A stretch of 64,000 bases of DNA. Source: Chrysoporthe austroafricana. Taxonomy: Eukaryota > Ascomycota > Sordariomycetes > Diaporthales > Cryphonectriaceae. The DNA lies in the NCBI GenBank assembly GCA_001051155.2, contig JYIP02000008.1:2418001-2482000 (forward strand), read 5' to 3'. The notes under the pieces are model-generated. The model did not search any database, was not told the DNA's origin, and saw only the letters and a list, made by a program, of their open reading frames with translations. The translations under genes were made by a program, and so were the position numbers. Below, piece after piece: positions 34,826 through 45,633 of the stretch (position 1 is the stretch's first letter; each line of letters begins with the position of its first letter).

Positions 34826-37257
34826 TGAGATGGTCTTGCTCTGCAGTAGAACGTGAGCTGCGGGGCTAGACACTGCAGTGCACCGAGTTCCTTTAGTTGT
34901 GTTGTCAAAATTGTTGATCTTGCATATTGCTCTTAGGTAGCTAGCTAGACACGCTGGCGAAATAGTGCCGGTCTATATTATGTTCAATATACAAAGCTGG
35001 CCGCACCGTACGTAATATTCTGGTTCAAAGCGCTGCCACTCGGGCTCTTTTCCCGTATTGAGTAGTATTGAGTCATGGTCATCCGTAGCAAAAGGATGCA
35101 GCAGGAGGGCTGGCGCCAGCCCTCGCGCAGCAGCGGTGAGGACTTGCATGGCAAGCAAGCCGCTGCCCTATTAAATCCGGATCAGAAGGATTAGCAAGCC
35201 TGGCGCAAACAGAACACAGAATGCCGCACCAGCATGTTTGACTCAGGTATGTGTCATGGGATCTGTCGAGTTGTGCGCGTCTGAAACATGTGCATGGTGT
35301 TGAGACGGCACGTGGAGCAGGAACCAGAGAACGGAGGGAGATGCACCGACAGCAACCAAACAAGCACACACCGAGTCGAAGCCATAAATATCACCGACAT
35401 CCTCCGCTTTTCGACCATTCCGGGGCCCCTCGAGTCTCTTCCCACAGCTCCCCCGCGCCCCCGGAGCTCGCCCTCCTCGATGCACACCGCCCCTGCCCAC
35501 GCCTGCCACTCGACCTCAGTGCAGCGGCTTCGCCTCCGCTGAAGCCTGTTCGAGACGACTTTGGCATGGCGACACTCCGACAGGCACGCGGGAGCATCGA
35601 GGAGCCACCAAGACCCACGTTCTCAGTTCCGCCGCCGGCCCCCTCCGCCTCCCCTGTTGCGGACCCGGCGGCGTCGAGCTTCGAGGACGACCGCGCGTTC
35701 CGCACCTCGAGCCCACCTCCCGGCGCTCGAGAGTGCGTCGAGCACGCCCGGTCTCCGCCAGCTGAGCCTCGTTCCCCCTGATTACCGCCTTCGCCTCGCG
35801 ACCACGAGAGCTCAGCTGGCGTCGAGACACCGTCCGTCCGACCATCCGCTGGAAGACGCCGCATGACCTGGAAGCGGTCGCAATCAGCCGTCCGAGCGCC
35901 CTGCTCCGTCTGAATCCCGCTGGAAGACCCCATGCCCGCATCTGGAAGTGGACGTATTAGTTGTTGAAAACAAAACGACATTCAGAGTTTGGACGTCGAC
36001 ACCCGTCCGTTCGACTTGACCGCCGGAAGACACGCACGAACGGGAGGCGGGCCACGATCTGACGTGCAGCCTGCGAGCGCGCCGTCGATCGGCCCGCCGA
36101 AAGATCTCCGCGTCTTCTGGGACTGGACCGTTATCAGACACATCGAAATAACACAAGCCGAACGTTGACGAACCCAAGACTGGCTCCCGCTGGAAGACCT
36201 CACGCCCCCACCACAGCCCTTACCGGGTCCGGCGCGGCGTGGTCTGGAAGCGGTCGCAGTCAGGTTGGAAGATCCTCCGCCCTAGGCCGACGGCCCTGCG
36301 CCCTGACCGCCTTTCTCAACGGGGGGCCCGACCGCCGATATCAGCGGCGCCCGGGTCCGAGATAGGATTCCTGTGCCGGGATGACGTTCCCCGAGATCGA
36401 GGCACCGTGCCCGCATGAGCGCTGAGACTCCCGGTTGGTCTCCTCCGCCACCGCGACCCAAGCTCCCGCACTAGACGGCGGTCGAGCGCAGGGGTATGCG
36501 AGCGTCGAGGGGGCCGGCTGGTGAGCCCGCTGCAGCGGATGCCGCGCGTGTCTCCTGGGGAACACAGCAGTGTGTTTTCCGTCTCTGGAGTGTTGAGGAT
36601 GTTACAAACTAGCCCTTCATAACGCCGAGAGTAGGGCACCGGAGTTGGAGAAAGCATCGGGACAGACCCGGGCATGCCAGTTGCCGGACGGCAACCACTT
36701 GTCTGGGCTGTGTCGCACCAGAAGTCTCATGATGGATCTGTTCTCTGCGTGAAGTGTTCGCCTCGTCAGGCGTGCGCATCATGCTTCAAGGCTCGACGTC
36801 GGAGCACACAGAATCTCGGAAAGAGGCGCCATTTTGGGCGAGAAGATGCTGCAGTGTCAGTAGATTAGGGAAGACCTCAATCACGACCTGATCATTCTGT
36901 CCGGAAACTCGTGTTTCACCTCGTTTGTGATGTCTTGAATACAGTACCACTGCTGTCTACGTAGCTCCGGACTGACGGCAGCCGTGAAGGTGCGATTTCC
37001 CACTCCCTTAGATGGGATTAGACTCCGCCGGGCGACATACTCGGTAATATTATTATCGTAAATATAAATCGCAACCCGAAAGGTATTATACGGCTAGATA
37101 CAAACCTTGGATGTAATTCAGAGTTGCTACTAGTGTCTTCCGCGCCTCGTCGAGTCGTCCCACCGGAAGCCAGGGTGGGGTTTGCAGAAATTTTCTTCTA
37201 CCTTGGCCATATTAGACTTTTTTTTCTCAGTTGCTTCAACGAAAGCGTCTTCAAGAC
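34826..37257. other. Non-coding stretch with periodic repeat
   Basis: 2.4 kb. A plus-strand frame from 35567 and its minus-strand shadow are Pro/Ser/Ala-rich with no motif. From 35840 to 36280 there is a periodic GGAAGAC-centred repeat. After about 36880 the DNA becomes AT-rich. I call no gene here. Confidence 0.45.
35815..36280 (+). repeat. Degenerate composite repeat, about 170-bp period
   Basis: Six copies of a (C)CGC(T/C)GGAAGA(C/T) core occur with GGAAGAC at 35851, 35922, 36025, 36099 (GAAAGAT), 36192 and 36267. The steps are 71, 103, 74, 93 and 75 bp, an alternating short/long pattern. The 14-mer CCCGCTGGAAGACC occurs at 35916 and 36186. The 19-mer CTGGAAGCGGTCGCAATCA at 35868 recurs with one mismatch at 36244. 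The flanks of the 35851 and 36025 copies also align (CGTCCG...CGAC). No reading frame is kept, since the steps are not all multiples of three. Confidence 0.7.
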
Positions 37258-37406
37258 GCCCGGCTAGCTCAATCGGTAGAGCGTGAGACTCTTACAGAGT
37301 TTCCGATTCTGAAATCTCAAGGTTGTGGGGTAGGTTATTTATCACTCACATCGTGTGGTATCTTCATGGTTTAACAACATCTCCAGTTCGACCCCCACGT
37401 CGGGCT
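37258..37406 (+). tRNA. tRNA-Lys (CTT) with 19-nt intron and 57-nt T-arm insert
   Basis: The gene parts fold as a good tRNA-Lys. The acceptor is GCCCGGC/GTCGGGC (37258-37264, 37399-37405). The D stem is GCTC/GAGC and the anticodon stem TGAGA/TCTCA, with anticodon CTT. A canonical intron of 19 nt (37295-37313) follows position 37. The T stem is GTGGG (37325-37329) with CCCAC (37394-37398), and the T loop is TTCGACC. Between T stem and T loop sit 57 extra bases (37330-37386) that begin GTAGGT, contain TTTAAC and end CAG, like a tiny spliceosomal intron. Removing them restores a perfect T arm. The A box is intact. The B box is cut, but the insert end recreates AGTTCGACCCC. A T6 terminator lies at 37429-37434. 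It may be a disrupted pseudogene or a twice-interrupted gene. Confidence 0.7.
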
Positions 37407-39670
37407 CAATTCCCGTCGATAATCGATATTTTTTGCCAAATTTCTGGTATACTTTTTGTTCAATTTTTGCAATGAATCTTGAAATGTGTGATGGACAGAA
37501 TCCGAGAAGTTTCTCCATACGTTCAGGAGGGAGATATTTAATATATCGGGCCCTAGTATGGGACGCCGTGAACACTCGTACGACTCAATGTTGGCTCGCC
37601 TCAACCCTAGCGATCTCGCTATGCCCTTCTTTTTCTTTCTTTGAACCTTTAAAAGATTGACATGCTACCATTCTCATCTCATTTTGCGCACAACAACCAA
37701 ACCCTTTCACAGTAATAATTCGGGTGAGTGATGAGATCGGCCCTTGGGAAGCCTGCCTTGAGGACTGGCCGTTTCTCACCAGCCGCGAGACCTGTAGGCA
37801 AGCCAGGCTCTGCAGAACTACTATAGGAGCTCAAAGTAAATCGATTTCGAGCATCTCTTACTGGTGCTCGATCTGGTCGGGTCCCGGCAAGCGGGTTAGC
37901 TCAACCTGTGTAATCACCAGGCTAGATACTCTTATTTACCCTTCTTGAACGACACGGGACAAGAAGTTCAAGATCGTAGACCTGTTTCACTCCTCTCCAA
38001 TTCAAGTGACTCTATAAGCAGTAATATTGTCTGAGAGCGGCAAGGTCTAGTTATGCCCAGTCTGCACGAAAAATTTACAGCCTGTAGATAAGGTAGAACA
38101 AATAAGTGCTCAGCAATGAGAGTTTCCTGTGTCTTCACGGTGAGCCGTCGGCATTCTATCGGTATGCCATGATCTACATGCCGCAGTAGACCTTACTGGA
38201 TACATTCGACTTTGATTTCAAAGCATGTCTCCTCGATTCTCCTCCAGCCGGTCCCTCCTTTACGTGGCCGAAGGCCAGACTCTCTTATACCACTGAAACC
38301 ATCCCAGGGAGATGGTCTACCACCAGGGCAGAGTCAAAATTACAAAAGCTCGACTCATGAGAGAGCTACATAAAGAGGGATAGCTTCTTACAGTGACGGT
38401 CTACCTTGCTTTGATGTACGTGCCTAGCATAGTACCATACCTCCAGGACGACATCATGCCGAAGTTCTATTGCTTGGTGTCAATAGAGGGCGCGATGTTT
38501 CAGTAGAGACATTTGGAAAGAGGCCGACTAAGTGAGAAACGTGGAGAGACAAGGAGCAACTCAACAGGCATATCGATAGCGATCAAGAGAAGAATTGTTG
38601 CAGAGGTCCTCAGTCGCCACCAGCACAATGCTGCATCTGTCAATATTAGTCATGGTTGCCATCAAGACTCTCTCCGTTGAGGTAGTTCTGGCTGTTCTGG
38701 CCTGCGAAGTCCAGATGGATGGCGAAATGGGGTGGGAGGCTCATAGTCGTCCGCGTTCACTCTTCTGCGAGGGCTAATCCGGCACCCACTGACCATTACA
38801 GAGCGTCAATCACGACCTTGATTTAAAATCTCCTTCTCCTCCTAGTGCAGATGGACTCCATGAGAGCCAGTATAGTCTGTAGTGTGAGCCCAGCTTCTCC
38901 ACTCAGTGCTCGCCGGGCCAGCCCCGGCCGCATTGCGTGTATGGGCCGAACACGAGCAGCAGGCTTATCTCACGAGGCCGTCGCGTGATCCTCGTGTGCC
39001 ACGGACTGTTGTGCCCCTCTACTCCGTAACGGTGATACATTGTACACTCACTGAGGCGGACAACACTCGACCCAGGTGCCACAGCTGTCGGGCACCTAAA
39101 GGCTGGACTGCGATTGGCGCGGGTAAATGCGCTGGGTAAAGGGCGCAAAGAGTTTGCCATGAGCCGCTCTAGACGAATTCCAGGCGGCTCTTGGGGCTAC
39201 TTTACCCGCTGCTAGTGACGTGACAACCGCTGTAGCGCTAGGGGGGGCCCGCTGGGGTAGCTGGGCAGCTCCTGCGCGCGCTGGGGCATCCCCGCCGTGG
39301 GCGCGACGGAAGAGCCACATGGAGGGGCACTGGTTATCTCCAGAGCATCCACGCTCCTCGTGGAATATTCACAGCTACCTAGTAGAGCATCAATACCACA
39401 GTTCTCAGCGTCTTACTTATCCTGAGGCGTCTGGCCACCTGAGCGCTCTCGCGTTGTACTGCTGTCTGCCTCGCCTGCCGAGATCGAGTATCGTCAACAT
39501 CACGTCACAGGGTCCCATCGAGGAACCGTTGTCTGCATACTATTCAGTACATAGTATATCGTCCCCGCGAAGCCCACACCAACTCCCCCCGGTACAGACC
39601 GACCGGCTCTGACTGAGACTCAAACCCTAAGGAACAAGTTACCATTGACACAGACACGTTGTGACAGAAA
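37407..39670. other. AT-rich intergenic DNA
   Basis: 2.2 kb without a recognisable gene, AT-rich to about 38100 with many TA steps, as in RIP-affected or decayed repeat DNA. The last 600 bp, GC-richer, lead into xylitol dehydrogenase. Confidence 0.45.
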
Positions 39671-40798
39671 ATGGAGGGCAAATCCGTGAGACAGCTTAGC
39701 TATCCTGACGCTCACTGCACAGCATGACTGACCCCCCACCAGAACCTCTCCTTCATCCTCAACAAGCCCCGGGACGTCGGCTTCGTGGAGCGGCCCGTCC
39801 CCAAGCTCAGCTCACCCTACGAGGTCCTCGTCGCCATCACCTGGACCGGCATCTGCGGGTCCGACGTGCACTACTGGCAGCATGGCGGCATCGGGTCTTT
39901 CATCGTCCGGGAGCCCATGGTGCTAGGCCACGAGTCGGCGGGCGTCGTCGCCCAGGTAGGCGAGGCCGTCACCAGCCTGAAGGTAGGCGACCGCGTAGCG
40001 GTAGAGCCCGGCTACCCGTGCCGCCGCTGCGAGCACTGCCTCCGGGGCAAGTACAACCTGTGCAAGGCGATGGTCTTCGCGGCCACGCCGCCCGTCCACG
40101 GCACCCTGACGGGCTTCTACGCCGCCCCCGAGGACTTCTGCTACAGGCTACCCGACAACGTCTCGCTGCGCGAGGGCGCGCTGCTCGAGCCGACCGCCGT
40201 CGGCGTGCACATCGTGCGCCAGGCCCGCGTGCAGCCCGGCCAGAGCGTGGTGGTCATGGGCGCCGGGCCCGTGGGCCTGCTGTGCGGCGCCGTGGCCCGG
40301 GCCTACGGCGCGAGCACCGTCGTGCAGGTCGACATCGTCCAGTCGAAGCTCGACTTCGCGAGGGGGTTCTGCGCCACGCACACGTACCTCTCGCAGCGGG
40401 TCGGCGCCGAGGAGAACGCCGCCAACATCAAGGCGGCGTCCGGCCTGCCCGACGGCGCCGACGTGGTCATCGACGCGTCGGGCGCCGAGCCCAGCATCCA
40501 GACGTCGATCCACACGCTCAAGGTCGGCGGCACCTACGTCCAGGGCGGCATGGGCAAGTCGGACATCACGTTCCCCATCATGGCTTTCGCCATCAAGGAG
40601 GCGGCGGCGTACGGGTCGTTCCGGTACAACAGCGGGGACTACAAGCTCGCCGTGGAGCTGGTTGCGAGCGGCAAGATCGACGTGAAGAAGCTGATCTCGG
40701 GAGAGGTGCCGTTCGAGAAGGCCGAGGAGGCATTCCAGAAGGTGGCGGAGGGACAGGTCATCAAGATGCTGATTGCAGGGCCGAACGAGAAGATCTGA
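39671..40798 (+). CDS. xdh: Xylitol dehydrogenase (D-xylulose reductase)
   Basis: A five-codon first exon (39671-39685, MEGKS) is joined to 39743-40798 across a 57-nt intron (donor GTGAGA, branch CTGAC, acceptor CACCAG), giving 356 aa. The enzyme oxidises xylitol to D-xylulose with NAD+ in fungal pentose catabolism. It is a zinc medium-chain dehydrogenase. The catalytic zinc ligands are Cys43 ([10 protein letters not shown]), His68 and Glu69 (GHESAG). The four structural-zinc cysteines are 98, 101, 104 and 112. The Rossmann motif GAGPVG is at 178-183. Asp202 after the second strand (VDI) indicates NAD rather than NADP. The HYW...GSFI text fits xylitol rather than L-arabinitol dehydrogenase, though the two are close. 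An antisense-overlapping Arg-rich frame is a shadow. Confidence 0.94.
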
Positions 40799-41269
40799 AG
40801 GCTGGGGGGCGTGTTTAAGGCGCAGTGCTGCTGCGGCGAAGACGGACGCATTAACATAAAAAGTAAGGAGGCCAATTAAAACTTTATCCAAAACATTATC
40901 AAGGAATTCAAACAAACGTATCTAATAACATGAGAAAGACATTGCGGCACCGTAGGTAATTGCATCTCGGCACTCAATACTTGTTACTACTTGCCTACCC
41001 AGATAAATTACTGTGGTATGATTGTCGCTTGATCTCACACCAGACATATAGCAAGACGCTGAGACGATGATAAGATAAGCTTATCGATAACATGTCTCGA
41101 CAGGGGTTCCCTACAGGGGTCTTTCACAGGGGTCCCCTACATGGGCTCTCTGCCTTTCATTCACCAGCCTTGGCCTCACGATACATACTACACCATGGTT
41201 CATGTCCTCATATAGAGGAAAATCGCAATAAAGCAATCAAAATTCAACCAAAAAGACAAAAGAAAACAA
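40799..41269. other. Intergenic
   Basis: 0.47 kb between the xylitol dehydrogenase 3' end and the tRNA. The A/T-rich block 41250-41269 serves as the T-run terminator of the minus-strand tRNA. A GGGG-TCCCTACA imperfect repeat lies at 41100-41145. Confidence 0.5.
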
Positions 41270-41349
41270 TGATCCAGGTTGGACTCGAACCAACGGCCTT
41301 CAGCGAAATCTATGTAAAGCTGCTGCGCTAACCACTGCGCCACAGGACC
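41270..41349 (-). tRNA. tRNA-Val (TAC) with short intron
   Basis: Read on the minus strand, the acceptor is GGTCCTG/CTGGATC with one G-T pair and one T-T mismatch. The D stem is GCGC/GCGC. The T arm is GTTGG/CCAAC around TTCGAGT, and the discriminator is A. The anticodon loop of 14 nt fits TTTACA plus a 7-nt intron, giving anticodon TAC. The anticodon stem has four good pairs and one G-A mismatch. TTTT runs follow on the minus strand. The two mismatches could mean a weak or decaying copy. Confidence 0.75.
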
Positions 41350-42392
41350 TAAATTAGTGAACGATATCGTTCACAGAGCTTGATCTATATCTTACTAGCT
41401 GAGGAGCCTTTGGGGAAAGCATACCTTCAGCATGATTATTGTAGAGCTGTCACTCTGCCATGGGCCTAGAATTTCTATCGTGTCATCCAGGAAAAAGATT
41501 ATATGAATCTCGACTTCTAGAACAGCACCCCAGCTGTCTGTCCTCAAAACCACTTGGCACCTAGACAAGCGAACCAGAACTCTTACAGGTTGCCGCTATT
41601 GAAGGATCATGCTTCGATACAATTGTTTCTTTGTATCCAGAGTCTTGTGATTTGTACATGTTTTTCTGCTTATCTCCATTCAGGTCTCTCCTTCTTGAGC
41701 TGTTGGGTTTCTTCGTATCGCAATAGTATCGGAAATTTGAAGAACCCTCAAGGCCTCGCTTGAAGCCCCAGGGATTCCTCGTCTTCCTCGATACGGCGTG
41801 CTCAAGGAAATTTTCTCGAGTTCCCTGTAGCGCTCGGTTATAGTGCCTCCAGACAAATTCCGCCAATCTGGGCGGCCCATAGTATGTTTCACCCAAAGCG
41901 TCGGGCGGGCGCGAGATTACAGGGGCCCACAGCAGGAAGCGATGTTTCGTTTTGACTGTTGGGCCCACAACTTACATGCGGCTCTGCGTCAAGATGGATC
42001 GACAAACCTCATGGCTTGCTTCAGCTTCACGACCAGTACGCTAAGCGATCGCTGCAGCATCTTTACGGCTGTGGGGCTGCATGCACATGGCATGCCAGGG
42101 GCTTTATGGATCTCGTTTGGGTCTCAGAGCCCCCAGGGGTGGGATCCGGCGGCACGGAGATGGCATCATGGGTGACGGCATGATCGGATTGTAGGCAAGG
42201 ACCGTGGAAGTGCTGGATACATTAGAAATAGAGTCCACCGTCCCCCAGGCTAGCTCTTATCGAGGAATCTCTTCAGGTGTCTTCTCTCATCCCATCTGGT
42301 CTTTTTCTTTTCTTCCTCCATCTTGCTAGCCAACTTTTTTACATTCGCTACCGGCAGTGCCGACGATATCATCCACAACCCACACGTGAAAC
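41350..42392. other. Intergenic, promoter of secreted-protein gene
   Basis: 1 kb. Short frames only. The 5' leader of the next gene is pyrimidine-rich (42280-42340). No other element recognised. Confidence 0.4.
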
Positions 42393-43589
42393 ATGCCTTT
42401 CTCACGCAACGCCCTCTCTGCCCTGGCGGCTGCCGTCGCCGTCGCCAAGGTCCAGGCTGCCGATGGCCCTGCCTTCAGCACTGGTCCTACCTCCTCCGAC
42501 ACCTACATTGTCGAGTCCTGGGCTACCCTCACCCTTCCCGACGTGCCAACTGACAACCAGGGCGACCTGTCGCTCTGGGTTGGTATGGGCACCTCCAACG
42601 GCGATCTGATTCAGTCGATCGCCGAGAACTACGACTCCTCGGACTGGAGCCTGTACGCCTACACGCTCGTAGAGACTAGCGCCACCACACAGGAGCCCAT
42701 CCAGGCCTCCGGCTCGACTGGCTCCGCCGGCACCGCCGTGACTTTCCACTACAAGTACGACGACACCACGGGCAACTACACACAGGACGTCATCGTGGGC
42801 GGCACCGTCATCTCGACGCTGTCCACCAGCGATGGCAAGGCCGAGGGCTGGGGTTCTGCTGTTGAGTGTGCTGCCGAGGACTGCGGTACTGTCCCAGCCC
42901 ACACCTGGAGCAACGTCTCCATCATCCTGAACGCCGCCTACGCGGGCTACATCGACACCCTGGCCCTGGGTACGGATGTCGAGGCCACCATGACCACAAG
43001 CGACGGCGGTATCACCTGGGAGGTCGGCACCATCAAGATCCCCTCTTGGGACTTCTCCACCGAGTCTGTCGTTGAGTCCACCTCCACCACTACTACCTCC
43101 GCCGCTGCTACTACCTCTGGCTCGTCGACCTCTTCCTCTTCCTCCTCATACGGCTCTTCTCCCTCCGGTACTACGGGCTCTTCGGGCTCCTTCTCCTCCG
43201 GTTCTCCCACTACCGGCTCCAGCAGCGGCTCCGGCTCTTACGGCTCGTCGGGCTCGCAGGCTTCGGGAAGCTCCACTGGAGGCTACTCGGGCAGCGGCTC
43301 CTCGACCTGGGGCTCCGCTGGTTCTCAGGCTTCCGGCAGCCACTCTGGCAGCGGTTCTCCCACCTGGGGATCTTCTGGCTCCAAGCACTCTGGCAGCTTC
43401 GGTGGCTTCGGCGGTTCATCGACCTCGGGCTCTTCCGGTGCTCAGCCCTCCGGTGGATTCGGCGGCTCTTCGTCGTCTGGATCGTCCGGGCCCCAGTCAT
43501 CACAGGGTGCTTCCACCTCGTACGAAAGCTCGCACGCCGTCGTTCCCTCGTGGAGGCGCTCCAGAATCTCTCGCGCAGGAAACCACTAA
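42393..43589 (+). CDS. Secreted Ser/Gly-rich protein, N-terminal domain unrecognised
   Basis: Intronless, 398 aa. Residues 1-22 form a clear signal peptide (MPFSRNALSALAAAVAVAKVQA). Residues about 30-215 form a Trp/Tyr-rich, beta-strand-like domain with LSLWVGMGTSNGDLI, two cysteines (VECAAEDC) and likely N-glycosylation sites (NYT, NVS). The style recalls concanavalin-A-like folds such as that of G1 (eqolisin) peptidases. I could not identify their catalytic Gln/Glu pair, so I do not call a peptidase. From about 225 the protein is a low-complexity Ser/Gly/Thr stalk with imperfect repeats (GSQASGS...SGSGS(S/P)TWGS). It ends basic (WRRSRISRAGNH) with no GPI signal. Probably a cell-wall or extracellular protein. 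Confidence 0.85.
   Translation: MPFSRNALSALAAAVAVAKVQAADGPAFSTGPTSSDTYIVESWATLTLPDVPTDNQGDLSLWVGMGTSNGDLIQSIAENYDSSDWSLYAYTLVETSATTQEPIQASGSTGSAGTAVTFHYKYDDTTGNYTQDVIVGGTVISTLSTSDGKAEGWGSAVECAAEDCGTVPAHTWSNVSIILNAAYAGYIDTLALGTDVEATMTTSDGGITWEVGTIKIPSWDFSTESVVESTSTTTTSAAATTSGSSTSSSSSSYGSSPSGTTGSSGSFSSGSPTTGSSSGSGSYGSSGSQASGSSTGGYSGSGSSTWGSAGSQASGSHSGSGSPTWGSSGSKHSGSFGGFGGSSTSGSSGAQPSGGFGGSSSSGSSGPQSSQGASTSYESSHAVVPSWRRSRISRAGNH
43225..43500 (+). repeat. Ser/Gly-encoding tandem repeats in secreted protein
   Basis: Imperfect 60-70-bp units encode GSQASGS followed by GYSGSGSSTWGSA or HSGSGSPTWGSS. They grade into shorter GSS/GGF units. Probably length-variable. Confidence 0.65.
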
Positions 43590-43838
43590 GCGAGAGACGG
43601 CTAAATCTTCACCGTTGGCCCTCATTCATTAGATGATGGTTCACTTCTTCTTGTCACATATTAGTTTACCTGTGGATATAGACCATGCAGCGTGAATACT
43701 CAACCTTTGGCTTTCTGACCAAGAGAAAATCTGATTCTAGTATTGCCCCTAGTGACATATGTCTCTGATCTCCTTCAGAGATGAAATAGTAAGCTGCAGT
43801 CTGTTGCTCTTGATCTTCCACGCCTGCCTCGTTCTCAG

Positions 43839-45633
43839 TCATACTCGTTTGTTAGCTACTAGCACCCACTCATCCTCTTCGCTCTGCCCGTAGCGATAGT
43901 CGTAGTCTGAGGCAGACTCGCCTCTGGCTTCAGCACCTCCAGCGACCAGCTTCTTGTTTGAATCCTCCCCTGGCAGAGGATATTTATGGATGTTCTTCAG
44001 CGCATCTAGAACCTCCTCGCTCAAAACCGGGGGTATCCTCCCGTCGCCCTTCAGTGTACCCAATCCAGCCATGCTGTACAAGAACCCAAGGAACACAAGG
44101 GTGTCTTCTCCAACCCGCCCAGGCATGCTCTCAATATCATGAAATTTCTTTCCCGTCTTTCTCACCCACTGCAGCCTATCCGCCTCCCATCTGCGCATCT
44201 CTACCACGGGAGGCAGCGATAGGGCATTCCGACCAGCAAAGAGTCTCGCTACCGCCACAGCCTGGTACTCAAAACTTCTGAAAGTCAACGACTTCTGGAT
44301 ACCTACGATGGCCAGCGTCTTGAAGTCGGAGAAGAACGTATGCCAATACGTGCCGATCAGCTTCCCAGAATCATAATCATACATCTCCCTCCCGTTTCTC
44401 TTCGCATTCCAGAATGCATAGCTCGGCCTATAGCCCGTGCAGTATATGACCTTGTCGACCTCGTCCGGTCCTAGCGTCGTCCCGTCTTCAAACTCGATCG
44501 TCCCGTCCGCGCGGTACCGTCTTATAACGGGCTTCCACTCGATACCCGGGCCGGGCTCGTCGCCCTCGAAGGGGGATCTATGGCGGCGCGAGTTATACAC
44601 GGGAAGGGCGGCGGTCGTGGTCAGCTCGTTCATAATGTCCCACCCCGACGCAGAGTTACCGATGGTCAGGATGCGTTGGCTGGTGTAGACCGTCGGCGAG
44701 CGATAGTATTTGGAGTGGACCACGCGTTCGGGGAACTTCCGCGTGTAGGCCTCTAGACCTTCGACGTGCGGAATCTAGATTTGTAAGCAGCTGTCGAGAC
44801 GGATTTGCACAGACGAGAGGAAGACCAGGCGAGAGCGGGGACGGCCTACGAATGGAACGGAGTAGTGGCCATTAGCAATTATAACTGCGTCGAAGATCTC
44901 GGTCCACCATATGTCGACACGTCGCAGTACGTCATGTTTGCGGAGGGTTAACTCCCATCCCTCAGAGCCTGTTCCAGAAGATAATGGGATCTTGGACACG
45001 TCCTCAACAGTTGTACTCAAGACGATGTGCTCGTCGAGTTTGTGTAGGGCGACGTAGTTCTCCAGATACTGCCGGGGCACATGATGAGGTGGAAATGGGC
45101 CGTAGGCGAACCGCTCGTCGGAGAAACACATTGCTATATCGGGAACATTCGTCCTTCGAGGACGGTCAGTGCCGTATCAGCCGTGCCTCTTGGTAAGGAA
45201 GCTCACGTTAAGGAGTTGTAGACCGGCGTCTTTGAATAACGCTCCTGCTCACTTGGAGCCGTGATTCTGGGGAGGTCGTTCGGGATACTCAGTGGTGGAT
45301 CTACCTCTGGAGGGAGTTTGCCTGGCTGAACCGGCAATTCTGGGCCCGGACTGGGGTCGAAGATCCTATTCAGATGTTAGCCTAAGTCAACCAAAAGACA
45401 CGACGTGCCTGTAAGCAGGAAGTGCAACCATGTTCCGCCGGCGGTCTCACGCCTCTCAAATACACGAATTCGGTCGAAATGATTCTCCGCCTTCAGTGCA
45501 GCAGCTGTGATTGCCCCTGGTATTAACTCTCAGTTAGGCTTACAGAGACGAGTCCAGAAATTCCACAAGGGAAAATACCTGAGGCACCGGCGCCAATAAC
45601 GGCGACGGATCTGATGACTCTCTCGCCTCCCAT
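43839..45633 (-). CDS. Flavin-containing monooxygenase
   Basis: Five exons: 45633-45579, 45516-45429, 45365-45207, 45153-44850 and 44774-43839. All keep frame, giving 513 aa. The FAD-binding motif GAGASG is split by intron 1 (residues 15-20). ETAGGTWIFDPSPGP follows, as in fungal FMOs. The NADPH motif is GNSASGWDI, and VIIANGHYSVPF is the linker motif (usually ATGHY). The FMO identity region, FPERVVHSKYYRSP, lacks the usual glycine after Phe. IYCTGYRPSYAF fits the C-terminal Baeyer-Villiger/FMO pattern. The enzyme should oxygenate a nucleophilic N or S centre; the substrate is unknown. Intron 2 has a weak donor (GTTGCA) and intron 3 ends in AAG, but both are forced by the protein. A signal peptide is absent. 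Confidence 0.9.

Noticed and set aside
35251..35981. Opposing long frames, Pro/Ser/Ala- and Gly/Ser-rich
   Set aside because: Both are low-complexity, neither has a motif or convincing splice partner; the GC-rich repeat nearby can keep frames open by chance.
39724..40818. 364-codon plus-strand frame, Arg/Pro-rich
   Set aside because: Out-of-frame shadow of xylitol dehydrogenase; composition is that of shifted GC-rich codons.
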